From JBNKHG01 sp050290225 (GTDB lineage Bacteria; Pseudomonadota; Gammaproteobacteria; Pseudomonadales; Cellvibrionaceae), in the NCBI GenBank assembly GCA_050290225.1, contig JBNKHG010000002.1, forward strand, positions 91,483-155,482: a DNA stretch of 64,000 bases, written 5' to 3'. Position numbers and translations under genes: made by a program. The notes beneath the pieces were generated by a model. The model was not told where the DNA came from and searched no databases. It worked only from the letters and a program-made list of their open reading frames with translations. This document shows, one piece after another, positions 16,867-25,681 of this stretch (within the stretch, counting starts at the first letter, position 1; each line of letters begins with the position of its first letter).

Positions 16867-18228
16867 ATGCAAAAAGTCCTGGCTTTTGTTGCCGCACTCC
16901 TCAGTTTGATAGCACTGCCTTCGAGTGCACTGGACAGCCCGCCGCCCACGTTTGGCGATGACGATACAGGCTTACTCTTTACACTGCATGGTTCCAACAC
17001 GGTCGGCGCCAAACTTGCCCCCAATCTGGTCAGGGATTTTCTCAAGGCCAAAGGTGCCCATCAGATTCGGATTGATGCCCTACCCACTCCCAATGAATAC
17101 CGCGTCAGCGGACTGACTTCAACGCAACATCCTGCCAACAAAGTATTTGTGAATATCGCTGCCCATGGCTCCAGCACCGGTTTTAGAGGCCTGATCCAGG
17201 GGGCGGCCGATATCGCCATGGCCTCCAGACCCATTAAAAAACAGGAAATAGAGAGCCTGGTCGAACTGGGGGATATGCGAAGCTTTGCCGCGGAAAAAGT
17301 GATCGCTATCGATGGCCTGGCTGTGATTGTCCACCCCGACAATCCCGTTCAGGAACTGACCATTGAGCAGATTGCCCGTGTATTTTCAGGGGCTATTCGC
17401 AACTGGCAGCAACTGGGCGGGCACAACCAGACCATCCATCTCTACGCCCGCGACAACAATTCCGGCACCTGGGACACGTTCAAAAGTCTTGTTCTAAGGA
17501 AAAAATACAGGCTCGACAGCAGCGCCAAGCGATTTGAATCCAACGACCAGTTGTCCGCCTCTGTAATCAGTGATCTCCAGGGGATAGGCTTTGTCGGGTT
17601 GGCAAGTGTCTCCACGGCCAAGGCCCTGCGTATCGCCGACAAAAATACCCGCGCCCTGCTCCCAACCACCCTGGGCGTAGCCACCGAGGACTATCCGCTG
17701 TCGCGTCGGCTGTTTATGTACACCTCACCGCACCCCCAAAACCGGCACATTCAGGATTTTCTGGAGTTTGCCCAGAGCGATGCCGGTCAGACCCAAGTTG
17801 AACGGGTTGGCTACGTCTCCCAAAATCCGGTGAGCGTCCCCCCTGGTAACGCTCGCCAGGGCCCCTCGCCTTACTTGACTGCCACCGAAAACGCTTCGCG
17901 CCTGTCGGTCAATTTCCGGTTTCGCCAAGGCAACGCAGACCTGGACAACAAAGCCCAACAGGACATACTACGATTGGCAACATTGATGAAAAAATCGGAG
18001 TACGACGGCAAGACTGTACTGCTGATTGGCTTTGGGGATGAAAAGCAGAACCCGGCACGGGCCAAAGTGTTATCGAAACTACGCGCCATTACTGTTAAAT
18101 CGGCCCTGAAAAAACAGGGCATAATTTCAGCTCCGGTACAGGGATACGGCGCCTTCCTGCCGGTTGCCGATAATAGCTCGCCGAGTAAAATCAAAAATCG
18201 CCGGGTAGAAGTGTGGTTACTCAACTAA
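16867..18228 (+). CDS. PstS-like substrate-binding domain fused to OmpA C-terminal domain
   Basis: Exported protein of 453 residues. It has a signal peptide (residues 1 to about 21, ending PSSA), then a phosphate-type periplasmic binding domain (about 35-310). That domain has LHGSNTVGAKLAP, the HGSSTGFRGLIQGAADIAMASRP ligand loop (a variant of the PstS SGAG region), IVHPDNPV and DNNSGTWDTFK. The C-terminal 110 residues form an OmpA/MotB domain that should bind peptidoglycan (VNFRFRQGNADLDNK, LIGFGDEKQNPARAKVLSK, IKNRRVEVWLLN). The glycan-anchoring domain makes a role as a transporter feed protein less likely than periplasmic anion or phosphate sensing or scavenging. There are no pst transporter genes beside it. 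The function is inferred. Confidence 0.85.
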   Translation: MQKVLAFVAALLSLIALPSSALDSPPPTFGDDDTGLLFTLHGSNTVGAKLAPNLVRDFLKAKGAHQIRIDALPTPNEYRVSGLTSTQHPANKVFVNIAAHGSSTGFRGLIQGAADIAMASRPIKKQEIESLVELGDMRSFAAEKVIAIDGLAVIVHPDNPVQELTIEQIARVFSGAIRNWQQLGGHNQTIHLYARDNNSGTWDTFKSLVLRKKYRLDSSAKRFESNDQLSASVISDLQGIGFVGLASVSTAKALRIADKNTRALLPTTLGVATEDYPLSRRLFMYTSPHPQNRHIQDFLEFAQSDAGQTQVERVGYVSQNPVSVPPGNARQGPSPYLTATENASRLSVNFRFRQGNADLDNKAQQDILRLATLMKKSEYDGKTVLLIGFGDEKQNPARAKVLSKLRAITVKSALKKQGIISAPVQGYGAFLPVADNSSPSKIKNRRVEVWLLN

Positions 18229-18241
18229 CGACCGCGAGGCA

Positions 18242-18259
18242 AAACGCGACAGCGCGTTT
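18242..18259. terminator. Hairpin between convergent genes
   Basis: A 7-bp stem (AAACGCG with CGCGTTT) and a 4-nt loop lie just after the OmpA-fusion stop and before the convergent small secreted-protein gene. The T/A flanks are short, so termination in either direction would be modest. Confidence 0.45.
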
Positions 18260-18285
18260 CCGGGATTCGCAAAGGGATCAGGGGC

Positions 18286-18732
18286 TTATTCCTTCGCTAC
18301 CGCGAGGTGTACCAAACGGTCCAGTTTTGCCACCAACTCTGCGGCCGTCTCAGCGACGATCAGATCCTCGCAGCGATAGGCCTGTAACTGTTGCTGTTCA
18401 TTGCGCCGACTAAACACCAGATAATCCTGCCCCTTGCGCAGGGTTTGGGCACAATCGCTGTAATCGACCCGAATGGCCACACTGCTTTGGCCATTGCCCT
18501 TCCACTCCCGCAAAACCTTGACGCTATAGAGGGCGCTCTGCACCGCCAACATGCCGCGGGAAGTCAACGCCGGGTTGACCAGATTACCAATGCGATTGAC
18601 CCTGACCAGGGACACCTGATCCGCCTCGCCATACCGCTCAACCACGGTCGGACTGTCCGCCGCTGCGGCAGCCCCCAACAGCAAGCCCTGTAAAATCCAG
18701 GCCCCGAAGGTCAATACATTTTTCGCTGACAT
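18286..18732 (-). CDS. Small exported protein, NTR/TIMP-like pattern, unknown
   Basis: 148 residues from the ATG at 18732 (MSAKNVLTFGAW); a longer frame reaches 18834 but would bury the signal peptide. The N-terminus is a clear signal sequence ending in GAAAAADS. The mature part has SLVRVNRIGNLVNP, a YSVKVLREWKGNG strand, a Cys in SDCAQ, KGQDYLVFSRR and a second Cys in RCEDLIV. The pattern of a W-K-G strand followed by Cys and a YLVF strand recalls bacterial netrin/TIMP-like domains, but I cannot assign a function. It sits just downstream of the GldG-type ABC genes (117-nt gap). Confidence 0.65.
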   Translation of the reverse strand: MSAKNVLTFGAWILQGLLLGAAAAADSPTVVERYGEADQVSLVRVNRIGNLVNPALTSRGMLAVQSALYSVKVLREWKGNGQSSVAIRVDYSDCAQTLRKGQDYLVFSRRNEQQQLQAYRCEDLIVAETAAELVAKLDRLVHLAVAKE

Positions 18733-18848
18733 AGGAGATCGACTCTTGCTCCTGAATATAGGGTTCCGGATGTAAAAAGACCCACCACAAACCGGTGCAA
18801 CAACGTATACACTGCACCGGAAAAAGTCCAGCAATCCGACACCTGCAC

Positions 18849-20798
18849 TTAGCGTCGGCGTCGAGTCCGAGCCACCGCCAAGACAACCATCGCCAGCGTC
18901 AGGATACCCGGCACCAGGGCAATATTGACCAGTTTGACCTTACGCTCTAACGCCTCAATATCTTTATTGAGTTGATGCTGCACCTGACGCAGCTCTTTGC
19001 GAATTTGCAGTTTCTCCCGCTCAAAGGCCTGAATTTCCGCCTCCTGCTCCGCACTCAGGGTCAGCACGGTCTGACCCGCTTCATCCTGGCTTAGCTGCTG
19101 AATCTTGGCTTCCAGGTTTTCGAGCTTCTGCAGCAACAACTGCTCCTGCTCACGAAACCGTTGGGCTGCCTTGAGTTGCAGCGCCTCCACACGCTCAAAG
19201 GGTCGCGAATACTGGCCCCGGGCACGCACACTGATCAAGTCGCTACTGCCTCCGAGGTTCTCCACGGCGTTGGCAATAAAGTCGCCATTGTTGGCCCACG
19301 GGGCAGCCACCCGCTGTCCGAAGAAATCACTCACGCGCACCCATAGCCGGTCGGTGAGAATGTCCGTGTCGGCTACTATTATGACATTGATATCGCCTTG
19401 GGATTCCCTCAGATGCCCGGGTTCCGGCTTGGCCTCAGATTCGGTTGACTCGACGTCGTTTCCTTCTGCGTTATCACCGGTCCCGGATTCACTCTCCTCC
19501 CGAGGGCGCCCCTCGGGAAAAGCCGATTTTGCCGGACCCTGCACCCGGGCAGCCAGTGTAAAGGGACCACCTTGGGGTGCAAAGGCCTTCAACAGCTGGC
19601 CATGATCGCGCACCCCGACAAACTGACCGGCATCCATCGTCATCGCCAGATCACTGGACCGCAGCAGTGGCACAAATCGTGTCGAGGCACCCTCGATCCC
19701 TGACAGCGCACCGGCCATGGCCACGTTGATCGTTTCCAGATTGGAGATAGTGATATCCTCGCGCTGAAGGGCTTCTCCCTGCAAACCCAATATCCCCACA
19801 TGCGGAAGAGGCAGATCGTTGTCGCCCGATGGGAGGCGCATGGCCCATTTGGCATCAGCTACTACCTGGGAGGCATCATAGTCAACGCCCCAAACCCGGA
19901 ACAAATCCGGCAAAGCCGACGCATTGGCGGCTGGTGTCGCCATCATACCCCCGGCAGCCATTTCAAAGTGCGGATCCACAAACACCAGGGCGCGTCCGCC
20001 GGCCAATACGAACTGGTCGACGGCGTAGCGCGTTTTCGCCGACAGGTTGCGGGGGTGAATCACCATCAACACATCCACATCCTCATCAACGCGTTCGAGC
20101 TCCATGTCCAACTGTCTAACAGTGGCGATCTTGCGCAATTGCTCGATCACCAGCCAGGGCTCTCCGGGCTGTCGACGGGCAAAGTCAAAGCCGCCCAACG
20201 CAGAAACCCCGGTCAGCACACCGACCACCGTGGGATTGTCATCCGCCAGGCGGTAAACCAGCTGACTGATATCGTATTCCAGAAACGCCTCTCGTTCGGG
20301 GTTAAAAAACGCGATCACTTCTTGTCGCTCCGCCCCCCCTTCCCCGGCCCGCCCCACCAGACCGAAGTAAACCGTATCGCCGCCGACACTCACAGGCACC
20401 CCCTGCAAACCATACTCGGCGGCCCTGTCCTCAGCCTCGCTAAAGGGTTCCGGATCGGTCTGCGTCAACACCAGTTTGCCGCCGCTCACCAGGCTGTATT
20501 CCTCCAGCAGCTCGCGTACCCGACGGGCGTAGTCGCGCAGCTGGGGCAGCTCCTCCGACGCCTTGTCTGAATAAAACAATTCCAGCTCGATACTGCCGTC
20601 AAGCTTTTCCAAAATGGTGCGGGTGCCTGATGTCAGGGTATACAGCCGATCCTCGGTCAGATCGGCCCGCCAGGCGGGTAAATGCTGGATAAGCCCCACG
20701 ACCAACAGCAATATCACCAACAACCCCAACAAACCCATGCCTGAAAACCAGCGTGGGCGCCAATACCCGGACGAGTGCCCTCGTTGTCTGCTACTCAT
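18849..20798 (-). CDS. GldG-type ABC transporter accessory protein
   Basis: Membrane-anchored periplasmic component of a Gld-like ABC exporter system. 649 residues. There is an N-terminal transmembrane helix (about 20-40), then a GldG/ABC-type uncharacterised domain starting DLTEDRLYTLTSGTRTIL, which is diagnostic of the family. An acidic low-complexity stretch (around residues 425-460) and a long C-terminal coiled coil (about 550-620) follow, then a final transmembrane helix and an arginine tail. It lies 10 nt after the permease gene, in an operon ATPase-permease-GldG. In gammaproteobacteria such systems are not tied to gliding; the cargo is unknown. Confidence 0.85.
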   Translation of the reverse strand: MSSRQRGHSSGYWRPRWFSGMGLLGLLVILLLVVGLIQHLPAWRADLTEDRLYTLTSGTRTILEKLDGSIELELFYSDKASEELPQLRDYARRVRELLEEYSLVSGGKLVLTQTDPEPFSEAEDRAAEYGLQGVPVSVGGDTVYFGLVGRAGEGGAERQEVIAFFNPEREAFLEYDISQLVYRLADDNPTVVGVLTGVSALGGFDFARRQPGEPWLVIEQLRKIATVRQLDMELERVDEDVDVLMVIHPRNLSAKTRYAVDQFVLAGGRALVFVDPHFEMAAGGMMATPAANASALPDLFRVWGVDYDASQVVADAKWAMRLPSGDNDLPLPHVGILGLQGEALQREDITISNLETINVAMAGALSGIEGASTRFVPLLRSSDLAMTMDAGQFVGVRDHGQLLKAFAPQGGPFTLAARVQGPAKSAFPEGRPREESESGTGDNAEGNDVESTESEAKPEPGHLRESQGDINVIIVADTDILTDRLWVRVSDFFGQRVAAPWANNGDFIANAVENLGGSSDLISVRARGQYSRPFERVEALQLKAAQRFREQEQLLLQKLENLEAKIQQLSQDEAGQTVLTLSAEQEAEIQAFEREKLQIRKELRQVQHQLNKDIEALERKVKLVNIALVPGILTLAMVVLAVARTRRRR

Positions 20799-20808
20799 CG
20801 CTCAGTTC

Positions 20809-21582
20809 CTAGTCCGCTTTTTTCAATTCAATCACGATCACCGTCGCCGCCAACCAAACACCGATAAACACGGCAAAATACAGCAGGTCACGAATATCCA
20901 GTACGCCGCGGCTGATCGCCTGATAGTGGGTGAGAAAACTCAAGCTGGCTACGGAGTCCACCAGCCAGATCGGGGCCCAACCGTAAAATGCTTTCAGCAG
21001 CAGCGGATAACCGATCAGAATAAATCCAAAACAAACGCTTACTGTAAGGATAAAAGCGATTACCTGGTTTCGGGTGACGGCGGACAGGCAGCAGCCAACC
21101 GCCAGAAATGCCCCGGACATAAGCCAGCTGCCCAGGTAGGCAGCCAGGATTACGCCGTTATCCGGGTTGCCCAGATAATTGACGGTTAACCAGATGGGCA
21201 GGGTAAGCAACAACGCCAGTCCAGAGAACAACCAGGCGGCAAGGAATTTTCCCATCACCGCATCCGCCACTGTCACCGGCAGGGTCATCAACAACTCGAT
21301 GGTGCCCGACTTGCGTTCTTCCGCCCACAGGCGCATGGCAATGGGCGGCACCAGTATCAGGTAAAGCCACGGATGGAAGGAAAAAAATGCCATCAAATCC
21401 GCCTGTCCACGGGCAAAGAAGTTACCCAGCTCAAAGGTGAAAAACCCGCTCAACATCAGGAAGATGACAATAAATACGTAAGCCAGCGGGGTGGCAAAAT
21501 AGCCGCTCAATTCGCGTTTGAACAACACGCGTGTACGCCCCCAACTACCGAGCCAACCGGCTTTTAAGGCTTGATCGCTCAT
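20809..21582 (-). CDS. ABC-2 type permease, GldF-like
   Basis: Inner-membrane permease of the GldF/NosY class. 257 residues with six hydrophobic helices. It opens with a cytoplasmic stretch (FKRELSGYFATPLAYVFIVI) typical of ABC-2 exporters, and SFHPWLYLILVPPIAMRLWAEERKSGTIELL contains the conserved amphipathic ERKSGT motif after helix 2. The start ATG overlaps the ATPase stop by one base (TGATG), so the two are translationally coupled. It works with the ATPase upstream and the GldG-like protein downstream. Confidence 0.9.
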   Translation of the reverse strand: MSDQALKAGWLGSWGRTRVLFKRELSGYFATPLAYVFIVIFLMLSGFFTFELGNFFARGQADLMAFFSFHPWLYLILVPPIAMRLWAEERKSGTIELLMTLPVTVADAVMGKFLAAWLFSGLALLLTLPIWLTVNYLGNPDNGVILAAYLGSWLMSGAFLAVGCCLSAVTRNQVIAFILTVSVCFGFILIGYPLLLKAFYGWAPIWLVDSVASLSFLTHYQAISRGVLDIRDLLYFAVFIGVWLAATVIVIELKKAD

Positions 21583-22520
21583 CAGACCTTTCCTCCGGTA
21601 ACACGGCGAAAGACGTCATCGAGGCGGCCGTGATCCACATGCAACTCCCCCACGCGCCAGCCGTGGGTTTGAATCGCCGCTCCAACAGCGGAGTATATTT
21701 CAACACCCTTTTCCGGAAAGGCGATATAGGTATTGGATTGCTCCGTGTCCCGCTCTACTGCAGCCACACCAGGCAATCCCGCAAGCACTTCGTACACATC
21801 GTGATCAACCTGGTTATTCTCTTCCAACTGCAGGGTTACGGCCCGATAGAAGCGCGACTGAGCCTGTAGAGCTTCGGGTGTACCATCGGCAACGATTTCG
21901 CCATTGTTGATGATAATCGCCCGCGAACAGACGGCACTTACCTCTTCCAGGATATGGGTGGAGATAATAACGATCTTGTCTTTGGAAAGATTATGTATCA
22001 GTTCCCGCACTTGATACTTTTGGTTCGGATCGAGCCCATCGGTGGGCTCATCCAAAATAAGCACCTGGGGATCGTGAATTATCGCCTGGGCCAAACCGAC
22101 GCGGCGTTTAAAGCCCTTTGACAAAGTATCTATAGGTTGTTGCAGCACCGAATCCAGTTGCAAGCGCGCGATCACGCTGTCGATGCGCTGCTGTGCCTCA
22201 CCCCTGTCGAAGGCCCTTATCTGGGCGATAAAACGCAGAAACTGCAAAGTGGTCATATCGCCATAGCTGGGGGCGCCTTCCGGCAAGTAACCGATTCGGC
22301 TCTTTACGGCAATCGGGCTATGGCGCACGTCCTCCCCGAAGACAAGGACCTGACCCTCATCGGGTGCAAGGAATCCGGTGATCATTTTCATGGTGGTGGA
22401 CTTGCCGGCACCGTTAGGCCCGAGAAAACCGAGAATCTCACCGGGCGATATGCTGAAGGAAATGCGATTGACGGCCGTAAAGCCACCAAACCGCTTCGTC
22501 AATTGACTGATTTCGATCAT
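21582..22520 (-). CDS. ABC transporter ATPase, GldA-like
   Basis: ATP-binding subunit of the GldAFG-type exporter. 312 residues. Walker A GPNGAGKSTT, a Q-loop, the signature LSKGFKRRVGLAQA (variant of LSGGQ), Walker B VLILDEPTDGLDP and a switch His in ISTHILEEV. The C-terminal 80 residues form the extra domain common in GldA/CcmA-like exporters. It is the first gene of a three-gene minus-strand operon. The 120-nt gap upstream to the HDOD gene should hold its promoter. Confidence 0.92.
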   Translation of the reverse strand: MIEISQLTKRFGGFTAVNRISFSISPGEILGFLGPNGAGKSTTMKMITGFLAPDEGQVLVFGEDVRHSPIAVKSRIGYLPEGAPSYGDMTTLQFLRFIAQIRAFDRGEAQQRIDSVIARLQLDSVLQQPIDTLSKGFKRRVGLAQAIIHDPQVLILDEPTDGLDPNQKYQVRELIHNLSKDKIVIISTHILEEVSAVCSRAIIINNGEIVADGTPEALQAQSRFYRAVTLQLEENNQVDHDVYEVLAGLPGVAAVERDTEQSNTYIAFPEKGVEIYSAVGAAIQTHGWRVGELHVDHGRLDDVFRRVTGGKV

Positions 22521-22640
22521 GGCCTTTTGAGCTCAATAAAAATGGAGGAAGGAAATATAAGGAGCGCGCCAGTATATTTCAACCGGGCGACAATGGGATT
22601 TATAAAAATTTAACGCTCAGCCGGTGCAGGATTTGACGCC

Positions 22641-23912
22641 CTAGCCGTTTAATAGCTGCTTGGCCACGTTGATCTGGTCTTTAGCCTCATCAAGAATGCG
22701 AATCGTCAGTTCCGGCGTCAACTCTCCCAGCGGTAACTTGTGGAAAGCCGGCACCTCGGTCATAGACTGCACGGGCATTGGCCGTCTGTTACGCATAAAG
22801 GCGTGAAGCTTTGCCACCTGCACAATATCGCAGATATCAGCACTACTGCTGTGGGTGCGGTTCCAATCACTGGCTTCCCTGGCCACCTCGATATAGTAAT
22901 CGGGGAATCTCCAGCGAGTGAGGATTTCAGCCCCAGCCTCGCCTTGCAACTGGGCGATGACCTTTTGCCACTGCTCCTCATCTTTCAACAATGAGGGATG
23001 TGTTTCGATATAGGCGAGAATCGCTATGACACCGATGTTGTGGAGCAGTCCTGCCAGCATCACCTCTTCGGGGGGATGATAGAAACCCCGTTCGCGCTCC
23101 ATCCGGCAGATGACAAAGCTGATCGCTGCCACCTCGACGCTGAGTTTCCATGCCTCTTGCATCTGCTTTTTCAGCGCCGGCACTTTCGTTTGGAACAGGT
23201 CCCGAAGGGTAAAGCTCACCACCAGCTGCTTGGTATTGATCAGCCCCAACCGCACGATGGCATTACGCGTCGATTCACAGGTAGTACTGCCGTGGTAGAG
23301 CGGGCTGTTGGCTGCCCTGATTAACTTGGCGGCGATTGCCGGATCCGAATTGACGGCATCGGCGATCCTGTCAGCGTTGGAGTTTTCGTCCTCCAGCAGT
23401 TTGCGCACGCGCATAGCCACTTCTGGCAAGCTGGGGAGAACGAATTTGTTTTGTCGCAGAGCGCTTTGGAAATCCGACAATAACTGCAGGCTTTCCAATT
23501 CGTCCACACTGCCTACTTCGTCGAAGAAATAGGCTTCGGCCTCCTCATTGCCGCTCTTCATGTCCTCCTGCAGATCCTCGAGGATATCGGCATCCAGGAG
23601 TAACACCCGGGAGCGGCAACTGGCGATAGCGGTGTACTGACGCGGGCGGAGGCGAGCAATCTGTCGCCTGGCGGCGTCATCGCTGTCAGCAATGACGCGC
23701 ACGGCGCCATCATTAGCGTGTAACTCCAGCGCCCCTTCGATCAAAAAGTACTCGATACTGTCAATATCACCGAACTCAAACAGCTGTTGCCCGGTTGAAA
23801 ATTCCCGTACCTGCACTTTACTGGCCAGTAGCAACAACTGGTGATCATCCAGGCCCTGAAAGGAGAGGAACCGCTTAAGGTCCTCCGGCGACACCCCACC
23901 ATGCTCATTCAT
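22641..23912 (-). CDS. Cyclic-nucleotide-binding-like/HDOD domain protein
   Basis: 423 residues, cytoplasmic, no membrane segment. Residues about 8-115 form a CRP-type beta-barrel (LLASKVQVREFSTGQQLFEFGD, then YFLIEGALELHA), probably a cNMP or effector sensor. Residues about 150-350 are an HDOD domain, with LPSLPEVAMRVRKLLEDENS, the AANSPLYHGS segment and LAGLLHNIGVIAILA where the HD pair is replaced by HN, as expected of non-hydrolytic HDOD proteins. These proteins act as signalling adaptors in motility, c-di-GMP or stress pathways. It is a single gene; the partner is unknown. Confidence 0.87.
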   Translation of the reverse strand: MNEHGGVSPEDLKRFLSFQGLDDHQLLLLASKVQVREFSTGQQLFEFGDIDSIEYFLIEGALELHANDGAVRVIADSDDAARRQIARLRPRQYTAIASCRSRVLLLDADILEDLQEDMKSGNEEAEAYFFDEVGSVDELESLQLLSDFQSALRQNKFVLPSLPEVAMRVRKLLEDENSNADRIADAVNSDPAIAAKLIRAANSPLYHGSTTCESTRNAIVRLGLINTKQLVVSFTLRDLFQTKVPALKKQMQEAWKLSVEVAAISFVICRMERERGFYHPPEEVMLAGLLHNIGVIAILAYIETHPSLLKDEEQWQKVIAQLQGEAGAEILTRWRFPDYYIEVAREASDWNRTHSSSADICDIVQVAKLHAFMRNRRPMPVQSMTEVPAFHKLPLGELTPELTIRILDEAKDQINVAKQLLNG

Positions 23913-24012
23913 AAGCGGTTATAACTCCATTATGATGACTGCTCGACCTGCCACCGACCACCGTAGGCCGCCCTGCAGGGTTACCTGATAATCAGATCGA
24001 CAACGACCACAT

Positions 24013-24669
24013 TTAAAGAGGCAACAGCTCCAGTTCAACCCGGCGGTTGGCCTGGCGACCGCTGGTGGTATCATTGCTGGCCACCGGGTAACGCGGTCCG
24101 TACCCCATAGCCTGTACTCTACCGGCAGCCACTTTCTGCTGCACCAGATACCGTCGTACACTCTCCGCCCTCTGTTCGCTCAGGGTCTGGTTAAGCGCAT
24201 TGCTGCCGGTGGAATCCGTATGACCGGACACCTTGATGGCGGTTTTATCAAATTCCACCAAAACCAGGGCGACATCGTTCAGGACGCTGTAAAAGTCACC
24301 GCGAATATCGTATTGCCCGGTGGCAAAAGTAATATTGCCCGGCATCACCAAGCGAATATTGTCACCTTCACGACGCACCTGGACACCGGTCTGTTGGAGC
24401 CGCTGGCGCAAGGCCGCCTCCTGCTGGTCCATATAGTAGCCTATGCCAGCACCGATTGCCCCGCCCGCCACAGCACCGGTAAGTGCGCCTTTCTTGCGGT
24501 CCTCATCACTGGCGGTAGCGGCTCCCACTACAGCTCCCGCGACTGCACCGATGGTGGCGCCCTTGGCGGTATTACTGGTCTTTTGCTCGCCACTGTATGG
24601 ATCCACGGTGGTACAGGAGATCAATGCCGATACGCCCAAGCCTGCGACAATTCGAACAAGAGATTTCAT
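24013..24669 (-). CDS. OmpA-family lipoprotein with glycine zipper (YiaD-like)
   Basis: Outer-membrane lipoprotein of 218 residues. The lipobox is LISC at about 16-19, followed by a glycine-zipper region (37-78: GAVAGAVVGAA, GAVAGGAIGAGIGYY) and a C-terminal OmpA peptidoglycan-binding domain with VSGHTDSTGSNALNQTLSEQ and RQANRRVEL. The organisation matches E. coli YiaD and the PA0833-type proteins. AAAGGA precedes the ATG. It is a monocistronic minus-strand gene, divergent from the LRR lipoprotein. Confidence 0.9.
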   Translation of the reverse strand: MKSLVRIVAGLGVSALISCTTVDPYSGEQKTSNTAKGATIGAVAGAVVGAATASDEDRKKGALTGAVAGGAIGAGIGYYMDQQEAALRQRLQQTGVQVRREGDNIRLVMPGNITFATGQYDIRGDFYSVLNDVALVLVEFDKTAIKVSGHTDSTGSNALNQTLSEQRAESVRRYLVQQKVAAGRVQAMGYGPRYPVASNDTTSGRQANRRVELELLPL

Positions 24670-24840
24670 AAACGTCTATTCCTTTTCTGTCATTTGTTTC
24701 AAACCATTTTCAAACAATCACCCGAGGAGGAACCTCGGTCGACAAACCAACGAAGAATAACGGGACGCCAACGCAGTTGACCACTTCCCGGGGAGAGGGT
24801 TAGGCTGTCCGGCCATATCATCCCGGAGATAAGCCTGACC

Positions 24841-25353
24841 ATGCACTGTTGGAAGTCCGCCGCCCCACTACTGGCCACCTTGATCTGTCTCACTGCCTGT
24901 GGACCCTATTCGATCACAGTCAATGACAACGAACTTTACTCGCCTCCCACCCTGTTTACCAACTTTAAAATGAAAGATGGCCAGCTTAGAGACTGTCTGG
25001 ACCAAACTATCAAAGACAAGGCCATCACCCAACCCAATCAACTCAAGCGGCTCGCCTGCACCCATGCCGGCATCCAAAGCCTCAAAGGGATCGAAGTGTT
25101 TAGCCAACTGGAAGCTCTTAACCTTAATGACAACCAATTGACTGGGATTACGCCACTGGCAAGGCTGGGCCAGTTGAAGCAGGTATTGCTGAAAGGCAAC
25201 CGGCTCAAGGACGCCGCCGCGCTGTTGAATTTACTGAAACTTGAATCGCTGGACATACGGGATAATCCACATCTATCTTGCGACGACCTCAACCAACTCC
25301 GCACTATCAGCAGCGCTCAACTGAGCCTACCGGTTCAATGTGAGGAAAGCTGA
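24841..25353 (+). CDS. Leucine-rich-repeat lipoprotein
   Basis: 170 residues with a lipoprotein signal (lipobox LTAC, Cys at 20). The middle holds at least three LRR units: LKRLACTHAGIQSLKGIEVF, LEALNLNDNQLTGITPLARL and LKQVLLKGNRLKDAAALLNL, then LESLDIRDNPHLSC. The spacing is the short bacterial type found in internalin-like proteins. Four cysteines lie outside the lipobox and could pair in the periplasm. The function is unknown; a protein-protein contact role is inferred from the repeats. It is divergent from the YiaD-like gene. Confidence 0.8.
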   Translation: MHCWKSAAPLLATLICLTACGPYSITVNDNELYSPPTLFTNFKMKDGQLRDCLDQTIKDKAITQPNQLKRLACTHAGIQSLKGIEVFSQLEALNLNDNQLTGITPLARLGQLKQVLLKGNRLKDAAALLNLLKLESLDIRDNPHLSCDDLNQLRTISSAQLSLPVQCEES

Positions 25354-25390
25354 GGCAACCCTATCGCCTGCCTGTTTTTCTGTTCCTTCC

Positions 25391-25681
25391 CTAGAGCGGG
25401 GTTTCCTGTTGACGTGCCGGCATAAACATCAATCCGATAACATTGCGGTGATGATACATGACTCTCATAAATACCGGTTCTTCGTTAATAGGGCCCGCAA
25501 TTCGCTTAAATTTCACGCATAGCACTGTTCCCACAGGTGGCAGAGGCTGATTATCGATGAGCACCGAAGCCCCCCCGTCAGAAATATCACGTGCAAATCC
25601 GGTAATGCCCCCCAAGGCAGGATGTGTCATTTCAACTTTTATAGACGTAGGTTTCCGTTCGAATAGACGGCGTTCATCCAC
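25391..25681 (-). CDS. PilZ domain protein
   Basis: Single-domain c-di-GMP receptor candidate of 96 residues. I place the start at the GTG at 25681 because AAAGGAGAG lies 8 nt upstream; the frame remains open to 25741 without a better site. The two PilZ signatures are present: an arginine-rich RRLFERKPTSIKVEM (R-x3-R) and DISDGGASVLI (the D-x-S-x-x-G form). The remainder fits the six-strand barrel. It lies alone on the minus strand, convergent with the LRR gene. Its target is unknown. Confidence 0.85.
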   Translation of the reverse strand: MDERRLFERKPTSIKVEMTHPALGGITGFARDISDGGASVLIDNQPLPPVGTVLCVKFKRIAGPINEEPVFMRVMYHHRNVIGLMFMPARQQETPL

